A DNA stretch of 64,000 nt from Microbacterium horticulturae (lineage in GTDB: Bacteria; Actinomycetota; Actinomycetes; Actinomycetales; Microbacteriaceae). The notes below the pieces were generated by a model, which had not been told where the DNA came from, made no database searches, and worked only from the letters and a program-made list of their open reading frames with translations. Positions 7,399 to 16,755 of the stretch are shown piece by piece (the stretch's first letter is position 1; the number at the start of each line of letters is the position of its first letter). The stretch covers positions 930,001 to 994,000 of the forward strand of contig NZ_CP119108.1 in assembly GCF_029094505.1 (NCBI RefSeq), written 5' to 3'. A program made the translations under genes and the position numbers.

Positions 7399-9762
7399 TC
7401 AGCCGTGGTCGCCGTGTCCCTTGCCGCCGCCGGAGTCACCCGACCCCTTGTCGCCGCCCGAGCCCTTGTCGGATCCCTTGTCAGAGCCCTTGTCTTTGTC
7501 GGATCCCTTGTCGCCGTCATCCTTCTTCTTGGGCGGCGGTGCCACGTAGTAGGGGTTGGAGTAGACGAGCAGCTTCTTGTCCGGCTGGTCCAGTGCCTTG
7601 CCCGGGTAGTAGTCGTCAGCCGCGCTCTGGATGCTCTTAGACATCGCGTAGCGGATGTCGGCGAGATCCACGCCCTTGTACCAGTAGTGGAACAGGTCGA
7701 TCTTGTCCAGCGCCATAGATCCGGCGTCGACCACGCCCGACCACACCAGCGAAGTCATCGCCGTGCTCGACGTGATCAGCCATGTCTGGTTGCCCTCATT
7801 CGTTCCCGTCTTGCCGAACAGCTTGGTTCCGTCGTTGGGGTTTGCGATCGCGGCGGTACCGCCGGGGTGCATGACGGTCTGCAGGGCATACTCGGCGGTG
7901 GCCGCAATCTTGGGGTCGATGATCTGCTTGCAGCTGTGGTCGGGGGCGGCCAGCTCCTTGCCCGACGCGTCGGTGACCTTCGAGATGACGTAGGGCTTGC
8001 AGAACTCCCCATGGTTCGCGATCGCCGCGTACGCGCCGGCCATGGCGATGGGGGAGACGCCGTAAGCCGTGTTCCCGATGACAGAAGTCTGCGTCGTCAT
8101 CTGGACGGTCTTGCCGTTCGCATACGTGACGCCCAGCGCTTCAGCATCCTTCGCCGCCTTGCACAGGTCGATCTCCGCAGCCATGCCGAAGTACCCCGAG
8201 TTCAGCGACTCCTCGGTGAACTTGAGCGGTGTGCTGTACACGCCCGCCTCGTTTCGGTAGTTGCCGACGATCACGCGACCGTCGTTCGTCCAGTTACCTT
8301 GACACGAGTTCTTCAGGCTCGGGATGACGCGGACCGTGCCGTTGACGACCTCGTTGAGCGAATGTCCCGACTGCAGCCACGCCAGCAGCGTGAACAGTTT
8401 GAACGATGAACCGGCGGGGAACCCGTTCGTGTTTCCCTGGTTGTGGTCGCCCGCATACACGATCGAGGTCTCACCGGCGGACGCCTTCACGCTGTTGTAC
8501 TTCGTGTTCTGCGCGATCGACATGATCGCCCCCGTCGAGGGCTGCACGTTGACGATCGTCGATCCGTAGGTGAAACCGCTCACCTTCTTCGGTGCGTACT
8601 TCGACACCGTGCGCTGCGCGACCTTCTGCAGGTGCCAGTCGAGCGTCGTGTAGACGTTCAGACCGCCCTGGCGCAGGGCCTGCTCCCGATCGTCGCGCGT
8701 CTTCCCGAATGCCGGGTCGGTGCGGATGATCGAGGTGACGTACTCGCAGAAGTAAGGCGCGTCGGTGACGCCGCACCCCGTCTTGGGAGCCGTGATGTGA
8801 GGTGTGATAGGCGCCTTCACCGCGTCGTTGTACTGCGCGTCGGTGATCTTGCCCTCAAGATGCATGCGCCCCAGCACGTACAACTGGCGCTGCTTGGTCA
8901 GCTTGTAGCCGTCCTTCTTCGAATTGACGGCCTTGCCGTCGGCATCGGTCACAGAACCCTTCGTCATGTCGATGCGGTACGTGTTCGGGTTCTGCACCAT
9001 GCCGGCCAGCGTCGCCGCCTGCGTCAAGCTCAGGTCCTTGGCATGCACGCCGAAGTAGTATTCGGCAGCCGCCTCGATGCCGTACGTCACGCCGCCGAAG
9101 TTGGCGATGTTGAGATACCCGATCAGAATGTCGTTCTTGGAGTACCGCTGCGTCAGCGCAATGGCGTAGCGCATCTCCTGCAGCTTGCGCGCGTAACCCT
9201 CCGAGCCCTGGTCGTTCGTGGCCTGGCTGTAGCACTCCTCGATCTTCTTCTGCTTCTGCTTCTTGGTGAGGTCCTTCTCGTCCTCGACGCCGTTGTAGCA
9301 GTCCTGCACGAGCACGTTCTTCACGTACTGCTGGCTGATCGTCGATCCGCCCTGGATGTCGCTGTCGCCCCGGATGTTCGACAGGAGCGCGCGGGCCGTC
9401 CCCGTCAGGTCGATGCCGCCCTCGCTGTAGAAGCGCGGGTCTTCGCTGGAGAGGATCGCGTCGTACATGACCGGCGCGATCTCCTTCCACGTGACGGGAA
9501 TGCGGTTCTGGTCGTAGTACCGGGTGAGTTCCTTCTCCTTGCCGGTCTTCGGATCCTTCGCATAGATCGTGGTGGGCAGCTGCAGTTTGGCGATCTTCAG
9601 CTTGCTGGGCAGGTTGTCGAAGGTCGTGATGGCGCTGCTCGCGCTCACTCCTGCAATCGCGAGGGCCGGAGTCAGCGACATGCTCACCAGCAGGCCGGCG
9701 ACCACGCCGAGCGCGACAAGCCCGAGCAGACCGCCGACGATCCCGCCGACAGTCCGTTTCAT
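7399..9762 (-). CDS. Class A penicillin-binding protein (transglycosylase/transpeptidase) with K/G/S/D-rich tail
   Basis: A 787-residue bifunctional peptidoglycan synthase. It has an N-terminal membrane anchor (about residues 5-35), a GT51 domain (SSEDPRFYSEGG, then GGSTISQQYVKN) and a transpeptidase with SSFK, SLN and KTGT motifs. The usual His after the GT51 ED motif is Glu here (FYSEGG). The C-terminal 45 residues are a low-complexity KGSDKGSDK/GGGKGHGDHG tail instead of PASTA domains. It is a paralogue of the PBP at 10766-13408. The start is taken as the ATG at 9762; a GTG at 9783 in frame has no ribosome-binding site and adds a non-conserved leader. Confidence 0.93.
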   Translation of the reverse strand: MKRTVGGIVGGLLGLVALGVVAGLLVSMSLTPALAIAGVSASSAITTFDNLPSKLKIAKLQLPTTIYAKDPKTGKEKELTRYYDQNRIPVTWKEIAPVMYDAILSSEDPRFYSEGGIDLTGTARALLSNIRGDSDIQGGSTISQQYVKNVLVQDCYNGVEDEKDLTKKQKQKKIEECYSQATNDQGSEGYARKLQEMRYAIALTQRYSKNDILIGYLNIANFGGVTYGIEAAAEYYFGVHAKDLSLTQAATLAGMVQNPNTYRIDMTKGSVTDADGKAVNSKKDGYKLTKQRQLYVLGRMHLEGKITDAQYNDAVKAPITPHITAPKTGCGVTDAPYFCEYVTSIIRTDPAFGKTRDDREQALRQGGLNVYTTLDWHLQKVAQRTVSKYAPKKVSGFTYGSTIVNVQPSTGAIMSIAQNTKYNSVKASAGETSIVYAGDHNQGNTNGFPAGSSFKLFTLLAWLQSGHSLNEVVNGTVRVIPSLKNSCQGNWTNDGRVIVGNYRNEAGVYSTPLKFTEESLNSGYFGMAAEIDLCKAAKDAEALGVTYANGKTVQMTTQTSVIGNTAYGVSPIAMAGAYAAIANHGEFCKPYVISKVTDASGKELAAPDHSCKQIIDPKIAATAEYALQTVMHPGGTAAIANPNDGTKLFGKTGTNEGNQTWLITSSTAMTSLVWSGVVDAGSMALDKIDLFHYWYKGVDLADIRYAMSKSIQSAADDYYPGKALDQPDKKLLVYSNPYYVAPPPKKKDDGDKGSDKDKGSDKGSDKGSGGDKGSGDSGGGKGHGDHG

Positions 9763-9836
9763 TTCCGGCCACTCTCTGCGCACGGTAGCGACGCTATGAC
9801 GGCTTGCTGAGCATCAGGTGGATGCCGCGCCGAGTG

Positions 9837-10766
9837 TCACCGCGGCAGGAGCGTGATCAGCGACGCCTCGGGGCGGCAGCCGAAGCGCACCGGAGCGTAG
9901 ATCGAGTGGCCGATACCCGCGCTCACGTTCAGGGGCACGGTGCGTCCGCCGTGCGTCCAGCGAGACAGGCCGCGCGCCTGGTCGAGGGGGATGTCGCAGT
10001 TGGCCACGAGTGCCTTCGATGAGAAGGGGACGCGCACCTGTCCGCCGTGGGTGTGGCCGCCGAAGAGGACATCGGCGCCCAGATCCGTGAACCTGTCGAG
10101 CACACGGCGGTAGGGCGCATGAGTGACGCCCCAGCTGAGGTCGGCGCCCGAGCCGAGCCCGGCGATGGCGTCGGGCAGGTCATCCAACCGATCCCAGTCG
10201 CGATGCGCGTCGCTGACACCGAAGGCGTCGATGCGCGTTCCGCCCACCGTCAGTGTGGCGGCCGCGTTGTTCAGATCTGACCAGCCGAGGTCGTCGCGCA
10301 GGAACGAATCGAGGGCCTCCGGATCGAGGTTCGTCGCGTGCGGCACGTGTTCGGAAGGCCCGAGGAAGTACTTGAGCGGGTTGCGCGGTGCCGGCGCGAC
10401 GAGGTCATTCGACCCATGGACGAAGACACCGGGGATGCCGCGGAACGGTGCGAACGCGGTGCGCACGCCGTCGAGCCCCTCGGCGTGCCCGATGTTGTCG
10501 CCGGTGTTCACGATGACGTCGGGCTCCAGCGCCGCGAGGGAAGCGATCCAGCGCTGCTTGCGGTGCTGCCAGGGCGCCATGTGCGCATCGGAGAGGTGCA
10601 GCACACGAAGGGCCCGCGCGCCGTGGGGGAGGAGGCGCAGCTCATGTCGGCGCACGGTGTAGAGGTGACGTTCGATGCCGACGCCCCAGACGGCGGCGCC
10701 GACGCCGACCGCCCCCACCGTGCCGAGCACGGTGAGGGCGGCGCGCGCTGACGAGGGACTCGCCAT
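9837..10766 (-). CDS. Membrane-anchored metallophosphoesterase
   Basis: A 309-residue calcineurin-like phosphoesterase. One N-terminal hydrophobic segment (about residues 8-28) is followed by the metal-binding motifs LSDAHM, NTGDNIGH, HGSNDL and GGHTHGGQ. It overlaps the upstream ponA2-type gene by 1 nt (TGATG), so the two are probably co-translated. The same pairing of PASTA PBP and metallophosphoesterase is known in mycobacteria (Rv3682-Rv3683). The substrate is unknown; relatives act on UDP-sugars or lipid-linked pyrophosphates. Confidence 0.9.
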   Translation of the reverse strand: MASPSSARAALTVLGTVGAVGVGAAVWGVGIERHLYTVRRHELRLLPHGARALRVLHLSDAHMAPWQHRKQRWIASLAALEPDVIVNTGDNIGHAEGLDGVRTAFAPFRGIPGVFVHGSNDLVAPAPRNPLKYFLGPSEHVPHATNLDPEALDSFLRDDLGWSDLNNAAATLTVGGTRIDAFGVSDAHRDWDRLDDLPDAIAGLGSGADLSWGVTHAPYRRVLDRFTDLGADVLFGGHTHGGQVRVPFSSKALVANCDIPLDQARGLSRWTHGGRTVPLNVSAGIGHSIYAPVRFGCRPEASLITLLPR

Positions 10767-13408
10767 CAGTTGCCGCGGCCGTTGCCGTTGCCGGGGCCGC
10801 CGCTGTCACCGGGGCGCCCGCCGCAGTCGTCGGCTTCGTAGTTCACGGTGATGGCGGCGTCGCGGCTGACGGCGGTGCCCTCGCCCGGCGAGGTGCCGGT
10901 GACCAGACCCGACCCGTCGTCCTTCTGCGTGCACGCCGCGGTCACATTGCTGAACCCTGCAGCCCGCAGAGAGGCCACCGCCTGCGCGGGTGCCTGCCCG
11001 GCGACGCCGGGCACTTCCAGGCCCTCACCGTTGCTCGGACTCAGCGTCACCAGGCTGCCGCCGGCCGTCTTGCCGGCTTCGGGGCTCTGCTCAGCGACCT
11101 TGCCCTTCTCCACGGTCGAGTCGACCTCCTTGCCGACCTTCACCTGGAAGCCGGCATCCGTCAGCGTCTTCGTGGCGTCATCGATCGACATGCCGACCAC
11201 CGAGGGGAGGTTCACGAGCACCTGTCGGGTCAGGGACGAATCGGGCTGTGGGAACGAACCACCCTTATAGATCTTGTCGATGGCACCCTGGATCTGCCGT
11301 GCCAGCGGATATCGCAGGCTGGAGAGCTGATAGTACTTGTAGTACCGGTGGAAGATGTCGGGCGTCGTGTGGTAGCCGCCGTCGGCGTTGCCGACCCAGT
11401 TTGCCGTTGTCACCTTGGTGCTCGAAGTGATCAGCCATGTCTGCAGGTTGTTGTGGGTACCCGTCTTGCCGATCAACTCGGTGCCGTCGTTCGGGTTGCC
11501 CTGCGCCCCCGAGCCGCCTTGCGACAGCGGCCCCTTGAGCGCATACGCGGCCGTCGCCGCGACGTTCTCGTCGAGCACCTGCTCGCACGTGGTGTCGGGG
11601 ACCGGCACGTCCTTCCCCGAAGAATCGGTGATCTTGTCGATGACCTTCGGCTCGCAGTACTTACCCTTGTTCGCGACGGTCGCGTATGCCGCGGCCATCG
11701 CCAGCGGCGAAACGTTATCGGAGCCGATGATCTCTGCCGGCAGCGGAGGGTTGTCCGGGTCGGAGCCGTCGGTGGCCAGGCCGACCGGCTTGCCGTTGCC
11801 CAGCGTGACACCGAGCCGGGTGGCGACCTTTCCGATGTCGCAGAGATCCAGCTGCTGCGCCATACCCATGAACCCCGTATTCAGCGACTGCTTGGTGAAC
11901 GACATGGGCGTGCCGAACACACCCCGCTCCTTGTTGTAGTTCGGGATGTCGCCGTCGTTGACATGCACCGTGCCGCCGTCGACGCAGCTGTCCTTCCAAT
12001 CGGTGCGGTTGTACTTGCGGCCGTCCACGATCTGGTTGACGGATTTGCCCTGCTCGAGCCAGTCCAGGAGGGTGAACAGCTTGAACGTCGATCCAGCATT
12101 GAAGCCGATGGAACCGCCGAGCTTGCTGCTACCGGCGTAGACGACCGACGATTCGCCCTTCTTGGCCTTGCCGCTGGAGACGTAGTCGGTGTTCTGCGCC
12201 ATCGCCAGAACCCGTCCGGTCGAGACCTCGACGCTCACCGAGGTTGAGCCGAGGTCCATGTTGTCTTGGTAGGAAGGGATCCAGTCGTCCTGTGCCTTCT
12301 GGGCGGCCTTCTGCACGGCCGGATCCAGCGTGGTGTAGATCTTGAGACCACCCTTCTGCAGGAGGTCGGCGCCGATATCCGGGTCCTGCTTGAGAACCGC
12401 CGTCACGTAGGCGCAGAAGTAGGCTGCCGAACCGGCCGCGCAGCCGTTCTTGGCCACCTTGATGTGGGGTTCGATCGGCGCCTTGACGGTTTCGTCGTGC
12501 TGCTTCTGGGTGATCTTGCCGTCCTTGAGCATGCGGTCCAAGACGTAGGTCTGCCGCTGCTTGGTGAGCTTGTAGCCGTCCTTCTTGGAGTTGACGCCGT
12601 TGCCGTCGGAGTCGGTGACCGAACCGCCCTCCATGTCGATGCGGTATGTGTTCGGGTTCTGCACCATGCCCGCGAGCGTCGATGCCTGCGAGAGGTTCAG
12701 ATCCTTCGCGTGCACGCCGAAGTAGTGCCACGCGGCGGCCTCGATGCCGTACGTCGTGCCGCCGAAGTTCGCGAGGTTCAGATAGCCGACCAGGATGTCG
12801 TTCTTCGAGTACTTCTGCTCGAGCGAGATGGCGTAGCGCATCTCCTGCAGCTTGCGCTCATAGCCGTCTGCGCCGCTGCTGTCACTGGCCTTCAACCAGC
12901 AGGCGTTCAGCTCTTTGTCGGTCGTGGCCGACCAGTAGCACTTGTTCAACTGCACGTTCTTGACGTACTGCTGGCTGATCGATGACCCGCCCTGGGTCTG
13001 CGAACCGCCCTTGATGTTCGAGATCAGCGCGCGGGTCGTGCCGATGAGATCGATGCCGCCGTGCTCGTAGTAGCGGGGGTCTTCGCTCGAGAGCAGTGCG
13101 TCATACATCACCGTGTTCACCTGCTTGAAGGTGACCGGCGACCTGTTCTGGTCGTAATACGTCGCCATCAGGGTGTTCTTGCCCTTGTCGTCGGTGTAGT
13201 AGATCTTCGACGGCAGGATCAGCTTGTCGATCTGCAAGACGCTCGGCAGGTTGTTGAACATGTCGATCGCGCCGGTGGCAGCGGCACTGGTGACGGCGAC
13301 GGCGGGGGTGACGGTCGCCGTGATCAGGACACCGGCGACAGCGCTCAGGCCGATGAGGCCGAGGACGCCGCCGAGCACGCCGGATGCCTTGCGTTTCGAG
13401 TGGGGCAT
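10766..13408 (-). CDS. Class A penicillin-binding protein with two PASTA domains (PonA2-like)
   Basis: An 880-residue peptidoglycan synthase. In order: membrane anchor (about residues 10-40), GT51 transglycosylase (SSEDPRYYEHGGIDL, GGSSISQQYVKN), transpeptidase with STFK, SLN and KTGT motifs, two PASTA repeats starting LPSVVGMSIDDA and LEVPGVAGQAPA, and a Gly/Asn-rich end. PASTA domains bind peptidoglycan or beta-lactams. The start is the ATG at 13408: a -10 hexamer TACGAT lies exactly 7 nt upstream, suggesting a leaderless transcript. The frame continues upstream but that part is not PBP-like. Confidence 0.95.
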   Translation of the reverse strand: MPHSKRKASGVLGGVLGLIGLSAVAGVLITATVTPAVAVTSAAATGAIDMFNNLPSVLQIDKLILPSKIYYTDDKGKNTLMATYYDQNRSPVTFKQVNTVMYDALLSSEDPRYYEHGGIDLIGTTRALISNIKGGSQTQGGSSISQQYVKNVQLNKCYWSATTDKELNACWLKASDSSGADGYERKLQEMRYAISLEQKYSKNDILVGYLNLANFGGTTYGIEAAAWHYFGVHAKDLNLSQASTLAGMVQNPNTYRIDMEGGSVTDSDGNGVNSKKDGYKLTKQRQTYVLDRMLKDGKITQKQHDETVKAPIEPHIKVAKNGCAAGSAAYFCAYVTAVLKQDPDIGADLLQKGGLKIYTTLDPAVQKAAQKAQDDWIPSYQDNMDLGSTSVSVEVSTGRVLAMAQNTDYVSSGKAKKGESSVVYAGSSKLGGSIGFNAGSTFKLFTLLDWLEQGKSVNQIVDGRKYNRTDWKDSCVDGGTVHVNDGDIPNYNKERGVFGTPMSFTKQSLNTGFMGMAQQLDLCDIGKVATRLGVTLGNGKPVGLATDGSDPDNPPLPAEIIGSDNVSPLAMAAAYATVANKGKYCEPKVIDKITDSSGKDVPVPDTTCEQVLDENVAATAAYALKGPLSQGGSGAQGNPNDGTELIGKTGTHNNLQTWLITSSTKVTTANWVGNADGGYHTTPDIFHRYYKYYQLSSLRYPLARQIQGAIDKIYKGGSFPQPDSSLTRQVLVNLPSVVGMSIDDATKTLTDAGFQVKVGKEVDSTVEKGKVAEQSPEAGKTAGGSLVTLSPSNGEGLEVPGVAGQAPAQAVASLRAAGFSNVTAACTQKDDGSGLVTGTSPGEGTAVSRDAAITVNYEADDCGGRPGDSGGPGNGNGRGN

Positions 13409-13499
13409 AGGGTTGATCGTAAAGGAGATATCTGGGCGATGCCTCCAGGAGTCTCCGTCGTGAATCCTGTGACCCCCTGCCGAAGGAGCCCGCGTCGCG

Positions 13500-13718
13500 A
13501 TGACCGCCTGGGAATACCTCACCACACCGCTGGTGATCCACAACACCGCCGCCATCCTGAACAACTGGGGCAAGCAGGGCTGGGAGCTCGTGCAGGTCGT
13601 CCCCGGCCCCGAGGGCGGTCTCGTCGCCTACTTCAAGCGCCCGGTCGCCGACGGTTCGTCGGCGAATGCGGGATTGGATGCCGCGGCCGACGCCGCGCGT
13701 CGGTTCGGGGGGAACTGA
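13500..13718 (+). CDS. Small conserved actinobacterial protein (DUF4177-like)
   Basis: A 72-residue protein beginning MTAWEYLTTPLVIHN and containing NNWGKQGWELVQVV, the pattern of short conserved proteins found before RidA genes in actinobacteria. AAGGAG precedes the ATG by about 11 nt. The RidA gene follows 2 nt after its stop, so they form one operon. Its function is unknown. Confidence 0.85.
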   Translation: MTAWEYLTTPLVIHNTAAILNNWGKQGWELVQVVPGPEGGLVAYFKRPVADGSSANAGLDAAADAARRFGGN

Positions 13719-13720
13719 TC

Positions 13721-14179
13721 ATGACCGTTTCGCAGACGCTCGCCGACCTGGGCATCGAGCTGCCCGACGTCGTCCCACCCGTGGCGGCGTACATTCCCGC
13801 CGTCGTGCACGGTGACCTCGTCTACACCTCCGGCCAGCTGCCGATGTCGGGCGGGGCGCTGCCCGCGACCGGCAAGGTCGGGGCAGAGGTGTCGGCCGAC
13901 GACGCCGCCTCCTATGCGCGCCAGTCGGCGCTGAACGCTATCGCCGCGGCCGCGGACGCCGTCGGCGGGGTCGACCGACTCACCGGCGTCGTGAAGGTCG
14001 TCGGGTTCGTGGCATCCACCCCCGACTTCACCGGCCAGCCCGGCGTCATCAATGGCGCGAGCGAGTTGCTGGGCCAGGTGTTCGGCGAGGCCGGCCGCCA
14101 TGCACGCTCGGCCGTCGCGGCCCCCGTGCTGCCGCTGGACTCGCCCGTCGAGGTCGAGGTCATCTTCTCGTTCGTATAG
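13721..14179 (+). CDS. RidA/YjgF-family enamine/imine deaminase
   Basis: A 152-residue RidA-like protein (longer variant), with HGDLVYTSGQLPM near the N terminus and GRHARSAVAAPVLPLDSPVEVEV at the C terminus, which holds the conserved Arg used to bind the imine substrate. The family releases ammonia from reactive enamine intermediates of PLP enzymes. It follows the small 72-residue gene by 2 nt. The ATG at 13721 is used because the frame upstream reads antisense through the PBP gene. The mycobacterial counterpart (Rv3678c) has the same neighbour. Confidence 0.9.
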   Translation: MTVSQTLADLGIELPDVVPPVAAYIPAVVHGDLVYTSGQLPMSGGALPATGKVGAEVSADDAASYARQSALNAIAAAADAVGGVDRLTGVVKVVGFVASTPDFTGQPGVINGASELLGQVFGEAGRHARSAVAAPVLPLDSPVEVEVIFSFV

Positions 14180-14268
14180 GGCGGCCGACCGCAGCCCTCG
14201 CTCGCGGCATATCCACCTGCTTTCGCGAAATTCTCACGCGGGGCGTACGCGGGGGGCCGCACGAGAGC

Positions 14269-14312
14269 GCGAAGGGCCGGTGCCCGGGGAATTCCCGGCA
14301 CCGGCCCTTCGC
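14269..14312. terminator. Bidirectional terminator between ridA and acs
   Basis: A long GC-rich hairpin. The left arm GCGAAGGGCCGGTGCC pairs perfectly with GGCACCGGCCCTTCGC, and the loop region CGGGGAATTCCC can extend the stem. It lies between two convergent genes. There is no strong U-tract on either side, as is usual in high-GC actinobacteria. Confidence 0.75.
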
Positions 14313-14326
14313 GTGTGTCGCGCGGC

Positions 14327-16294
14327 TTACTTCACCTGTGCCGAGATAACGCTCATGACCGCAGTGTCGGCCAGCGTCGTCGTGTCGCCGACCTCCTTGC
14401 CGTCGGCGACGTCTCGCAGCAGGCGGCGCATGATCTTGCCCGAGCGGGTCTTGGGCAGTTCGCTGACGATGTAGATGTCGCGCGGGCGAGCGATCGGACC
14501 GATCTGCTCACTGACCCACGACCGCAGCTGCACCGCGAGTCCTTCGGGCGTGTGCGCGGACAGATAGCTCTCCTTGAGGATCACGAACGCGACGACGGCC
14601 TCGCCGGTCGTCTCGTCCTTCGCGCCGACCACGGCAGCCTCGGCGGTGGCCTCGTGAGCGACCAGCGATGACTCGATCTCTGTCGTCGACAGGCGGTGGC
14701 CCGACACGTTCATGACGTCGTCCACGCGACCGAGCAGCCAGATGTCGCCGTCCTCGTCCTTGCGGGCTCCGTCGCCGGCGAAGTAGTAGCCCTGCTCGGC
14801 GAACTTGGCCCAGTAGGTCTCTTTGAACCGCTCCGGGTCGCCCCAGACACCGCGCAGCATCGACGGCCACGGGGCGGTGACCACCAGCAGGCCGCCGTTG
14901 CCGTTCGCCACCGGCTGTCCGCTTTCATCGACCACGTCGACGAGGATGCCCGGCAGCGGCACCTGGGCCGAGCCCGGCTTGGTCGCCGTGACGCCGGGCA
15001 GGGCGGCGACCATCGTGGCACCGGTCTCGGTCTGCCACCACGTGTCGACGATCGGGGTCTCGCCGTGACCGATGATGTCGCGGTACCAGACCCACGCCTC
15101 GGGGTTGATCGGCTCGCCGACCGAGCCGAGCAGGCGCAGGCTCGACAGGTCGCGCTCCTGCGGAATCTGCCGGCCCTGCTTCATGAACGAGCGGATCGCA
15201 GTGGGCGCGGTGTAGAGGATCGACACACCGTACTTCTCGACGATGTCCCACCAGCGGCCTGGTTGCGGAAACTCGGGCGTGCCCTCGTAGATGACCTGCG
15301 TCGCGCCGAGCGCGAGCGGCCCGTAGACGACGTAGGTGTGACCGGTGACCCAGCCGATGTCGGCGGTGCACCAGAAGACGTCCGACTCCGGGTGGATGTC
15401 GAGCGTGTACTTGTTCGTGAAGGCAGCCTGTGTGAGGTAGCCGCCGGAAGTGTGGATGACGCCCTTGGGTTTTCCCGTCGTGCCCGAGGTGTACAGGATG
15501 TACAGCGGGTTCTCGGCGGGGAAGGCGGGCGCCTCATGCTCGTCGGACGCATTGTCGACCGTGTCGTGCCACCACAGATCGCGCTCGTCGTCCCAGTCGA
15601 CGTCGTTGCCGCCGCGCTTGACCACGAGCACGTGCTCGACGGTCTCCTGCGCGCCGTTCCCGCGGTCGGCGAGCGCCTGGTCGACGGCGGGCTTGAGCGC
15701 CGAGACCTTGCCCTTGCGGTAGCCGCCGTCGGCCGTGATCACGACACGGGCGGCCGCGTCATCCACCCGCGAGCGCAGACTGTCGGCCGAGAACCCGCCG
15801 AACACGACGGAGTGGATAGCACCGATGCGCGCACAGGCGAGCATGGCGATGACCGCTTCCGGGATCAGCGGCATGTAGATGGCGACGCGGTCGCCATGAC
15901 CGATACCCAGCCCCTCGAGTGCGTTGGCGGCCTTCTTGACCTCGCGGGTCAGTTCGGCGTAGGTGATGCGGCGCTCGTCGCCGGGCTCGCCTTCGAACAG
16001 CAGCGCGACGCGGTCGCCGTTGCCCGCCTCGACGTGACGATCGAGGCAGTTGTAGGCCACCGACAGCTCTCCGTCGTCGAACCACTTCGCGAACGGCGCG
16101 TTCGACCGGTCCAGAACCTGCGTGAACGGCTTGTGCCAGTGCAGCAGCTCGCGCGCCTGGTCGGCCCAGAAGCCCTCGCGGTCGGCGGCAGCGCGCTCAT
16201 AGAGGTCGGCGGTGCCGTTGGCCTGGGCGGCGAACTCGGGTGACGGTGCGAACTGACGTTCTTCGTCGAGGAGATGGTCGATGGTACTGCTCAT
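14327..16294 (-). CDS. acs: Acetyl-CoA synthetase
   Basis: A 655-residue AMP-forming acetate-CoA ligase, full length for the family. The adenylation signature [11 protein letters not shown], the substrate-pocket sequence WWQTETG, and the hinge/C-terminal motif [11 protein letters not shown] with the acetylation-regulated Lys are all present. It activates acetate to acetyl-CoA via acetyl-AMP. AAAGGAG lies 8 nt before the ATG at 16294. It is a single-gene unit facing ridA, with the 6C RNA and Tad locus divergent behind it. Confidence 0.97.
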   Translation of the reverse strand: MSSTIDHLLDEERQFAPSPEFAAQANGTADLYERAAADREGFWADQARELLHWHKPFTQVLDRSNAPFAKWFDDGELSVAYNCLDRHVEAGNGDRVALLFEGEPGDERRITYAELTREVKKAANALEGLGIGHGDRVAIYMPLIPEAVIAMLACARIGAIHSVVFGGFSADSLRSRVDDAAARVVITADGGYRKGKVSALKPAVDQALADRGNGAQETVEHVLVVKRGGNDVDWDDERDLWWHDTVDNASDEHEAPAFPAENPLYILYTSGTTGKPKGVIHTSGGYLTQAAFTNKYTLDIHPESDVFWCTADIGWVTGHTYVVYGPLALGATQVIYEGTPEFPQPGRWWDIVEKYGVSILYTAPTAIRSFMKQGRQIPQERDLSSLRLLGSVGEPINPEAWVWYRDIIGHGETPIVDTWWQTETGATMVAALPGVTATKPGSAQVPLPGILVDVVDESGQPVANGNGGLLVVTAPWPSMLRGVWGDPERFKETYWAKFAEQGYYFAGDGARKDEDGDIWLLGRVDDVMNVSGHRLSTTEIESSLVAHEATAEAAVVGAKDETTGEAVVAFVILKESYLSAHTPEGLAVQLRSWVSEQIGPIARPRDIYIVSELPKTRSGKIMRRLLRDVADGKEVGDTTTLADTAVMSVISAQVK

Positions 16295-16468
16295 AGTGCG
16301 CTCCTTTGCGAGGGACAGTCATCCGGTGACGTGCAACCGGGCCGCGGTCAATCTACTCCGCGCGTCTGGAAGCGACTACCTCCGATAGTGGGTGGTCGGT
16401 GTCGTTGTCCAGCCTGCGAGATGAGGAAATCGGAACCTGATATATCGTCATGCGTCGGCTGGATTTGT

Positions 16469-16497
16469 TTGGCAGGCACGCAGAAAGTGCGTATGCT
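16469..16497 (+). promoter_or_regulatory. Sigma-70-type promoter of the 6C RNA
   Basis: TTGGCA and TATGCT separated by exactly 17 nt, ending 31 nt before the first 6C hairpin. The predicted start is about 16503-16506. The rest of the gap back to acs (16295-16468) shows no gene; it should hold the acs promoter. Confidence 0.65.
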
Positions 16498-16503
16498 CAT
16501 CCT

Positions 16504-16612
16504 CGGCCGAACATTCGATTCTGGCATTGCGGCACCCGACCACCCCCCCGATTGCGGTGCTGCGCGTGGCGGCATCCCATTCCCCCCATGGGATGCCGCC
16601 CTCATTTTCTCC
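16504..16612 (+). ncRNA. 6C RNA (actinobacterial small RNA with two C-rich hairpin loops)
   Basis: Two stem-loops follow the promoter. Hairpin 1: GCGGCACC (16529-16536) with GGTGCTGC (16556-16563), loop containing seven Cs. Hairpin 2: a perfect 13-bp stem, GGCGGCATCCCAT (16568-16580) with ATGGGATGCCGCC (16588-16600), loop TCCCCCC, then CTCATTTTCT as a terminator tail. Two loops each with six or more Cs define the 6C RNA family, called B11 in Mycobacterium tuberculosis, where it also sits near the tad genes and represses mRNAs by C-rich loop pairing. The 5' end is inferred from the promoter. Confidence 0.85.
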
Positions 16613-16755
16613 CGCCGTCGATGAGCGGCATCGACCGACGATGCGCCACGCGCACTGCGCGTCGGTTCCTCCCCAGGCGGGGGTGTCGCGCGAGTTGTCC
16701 ACGGATGTCGGGAACCGGCACCCGCGGTGGCCGTCGCGCTGCCTACATTCGACGC

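Noticed and set aside
8443..9810. 455-codon open frame antisense to the first PBP
   Set aside because: Arg/Val/Leu-rich shadow; the PBP on the minus strand carries all expected motifs.
9784..9836. Extra gene between the first PBP and the phosphoesterase
   Set aside because: Only 53 bp with no open frame of note.
13061..13499. N-terminal extension of the plus-strand frame leading to RidA
   Set aside because: It reads antisense through the PonA2-like gene; RidA has its own start and normal length from 13721.
14696..16243. 515-codon open frame antisense to acs
   Set aside because: Shadow of a full-length acetyl-CoA synthetase gene.
16274..16624. A 116-residue protein across the acs/tadA gap
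   Set aside because: The frame covers the acs start and both 6C hairpins; its composition is not protein-like and the RNA explains the conserved structure.
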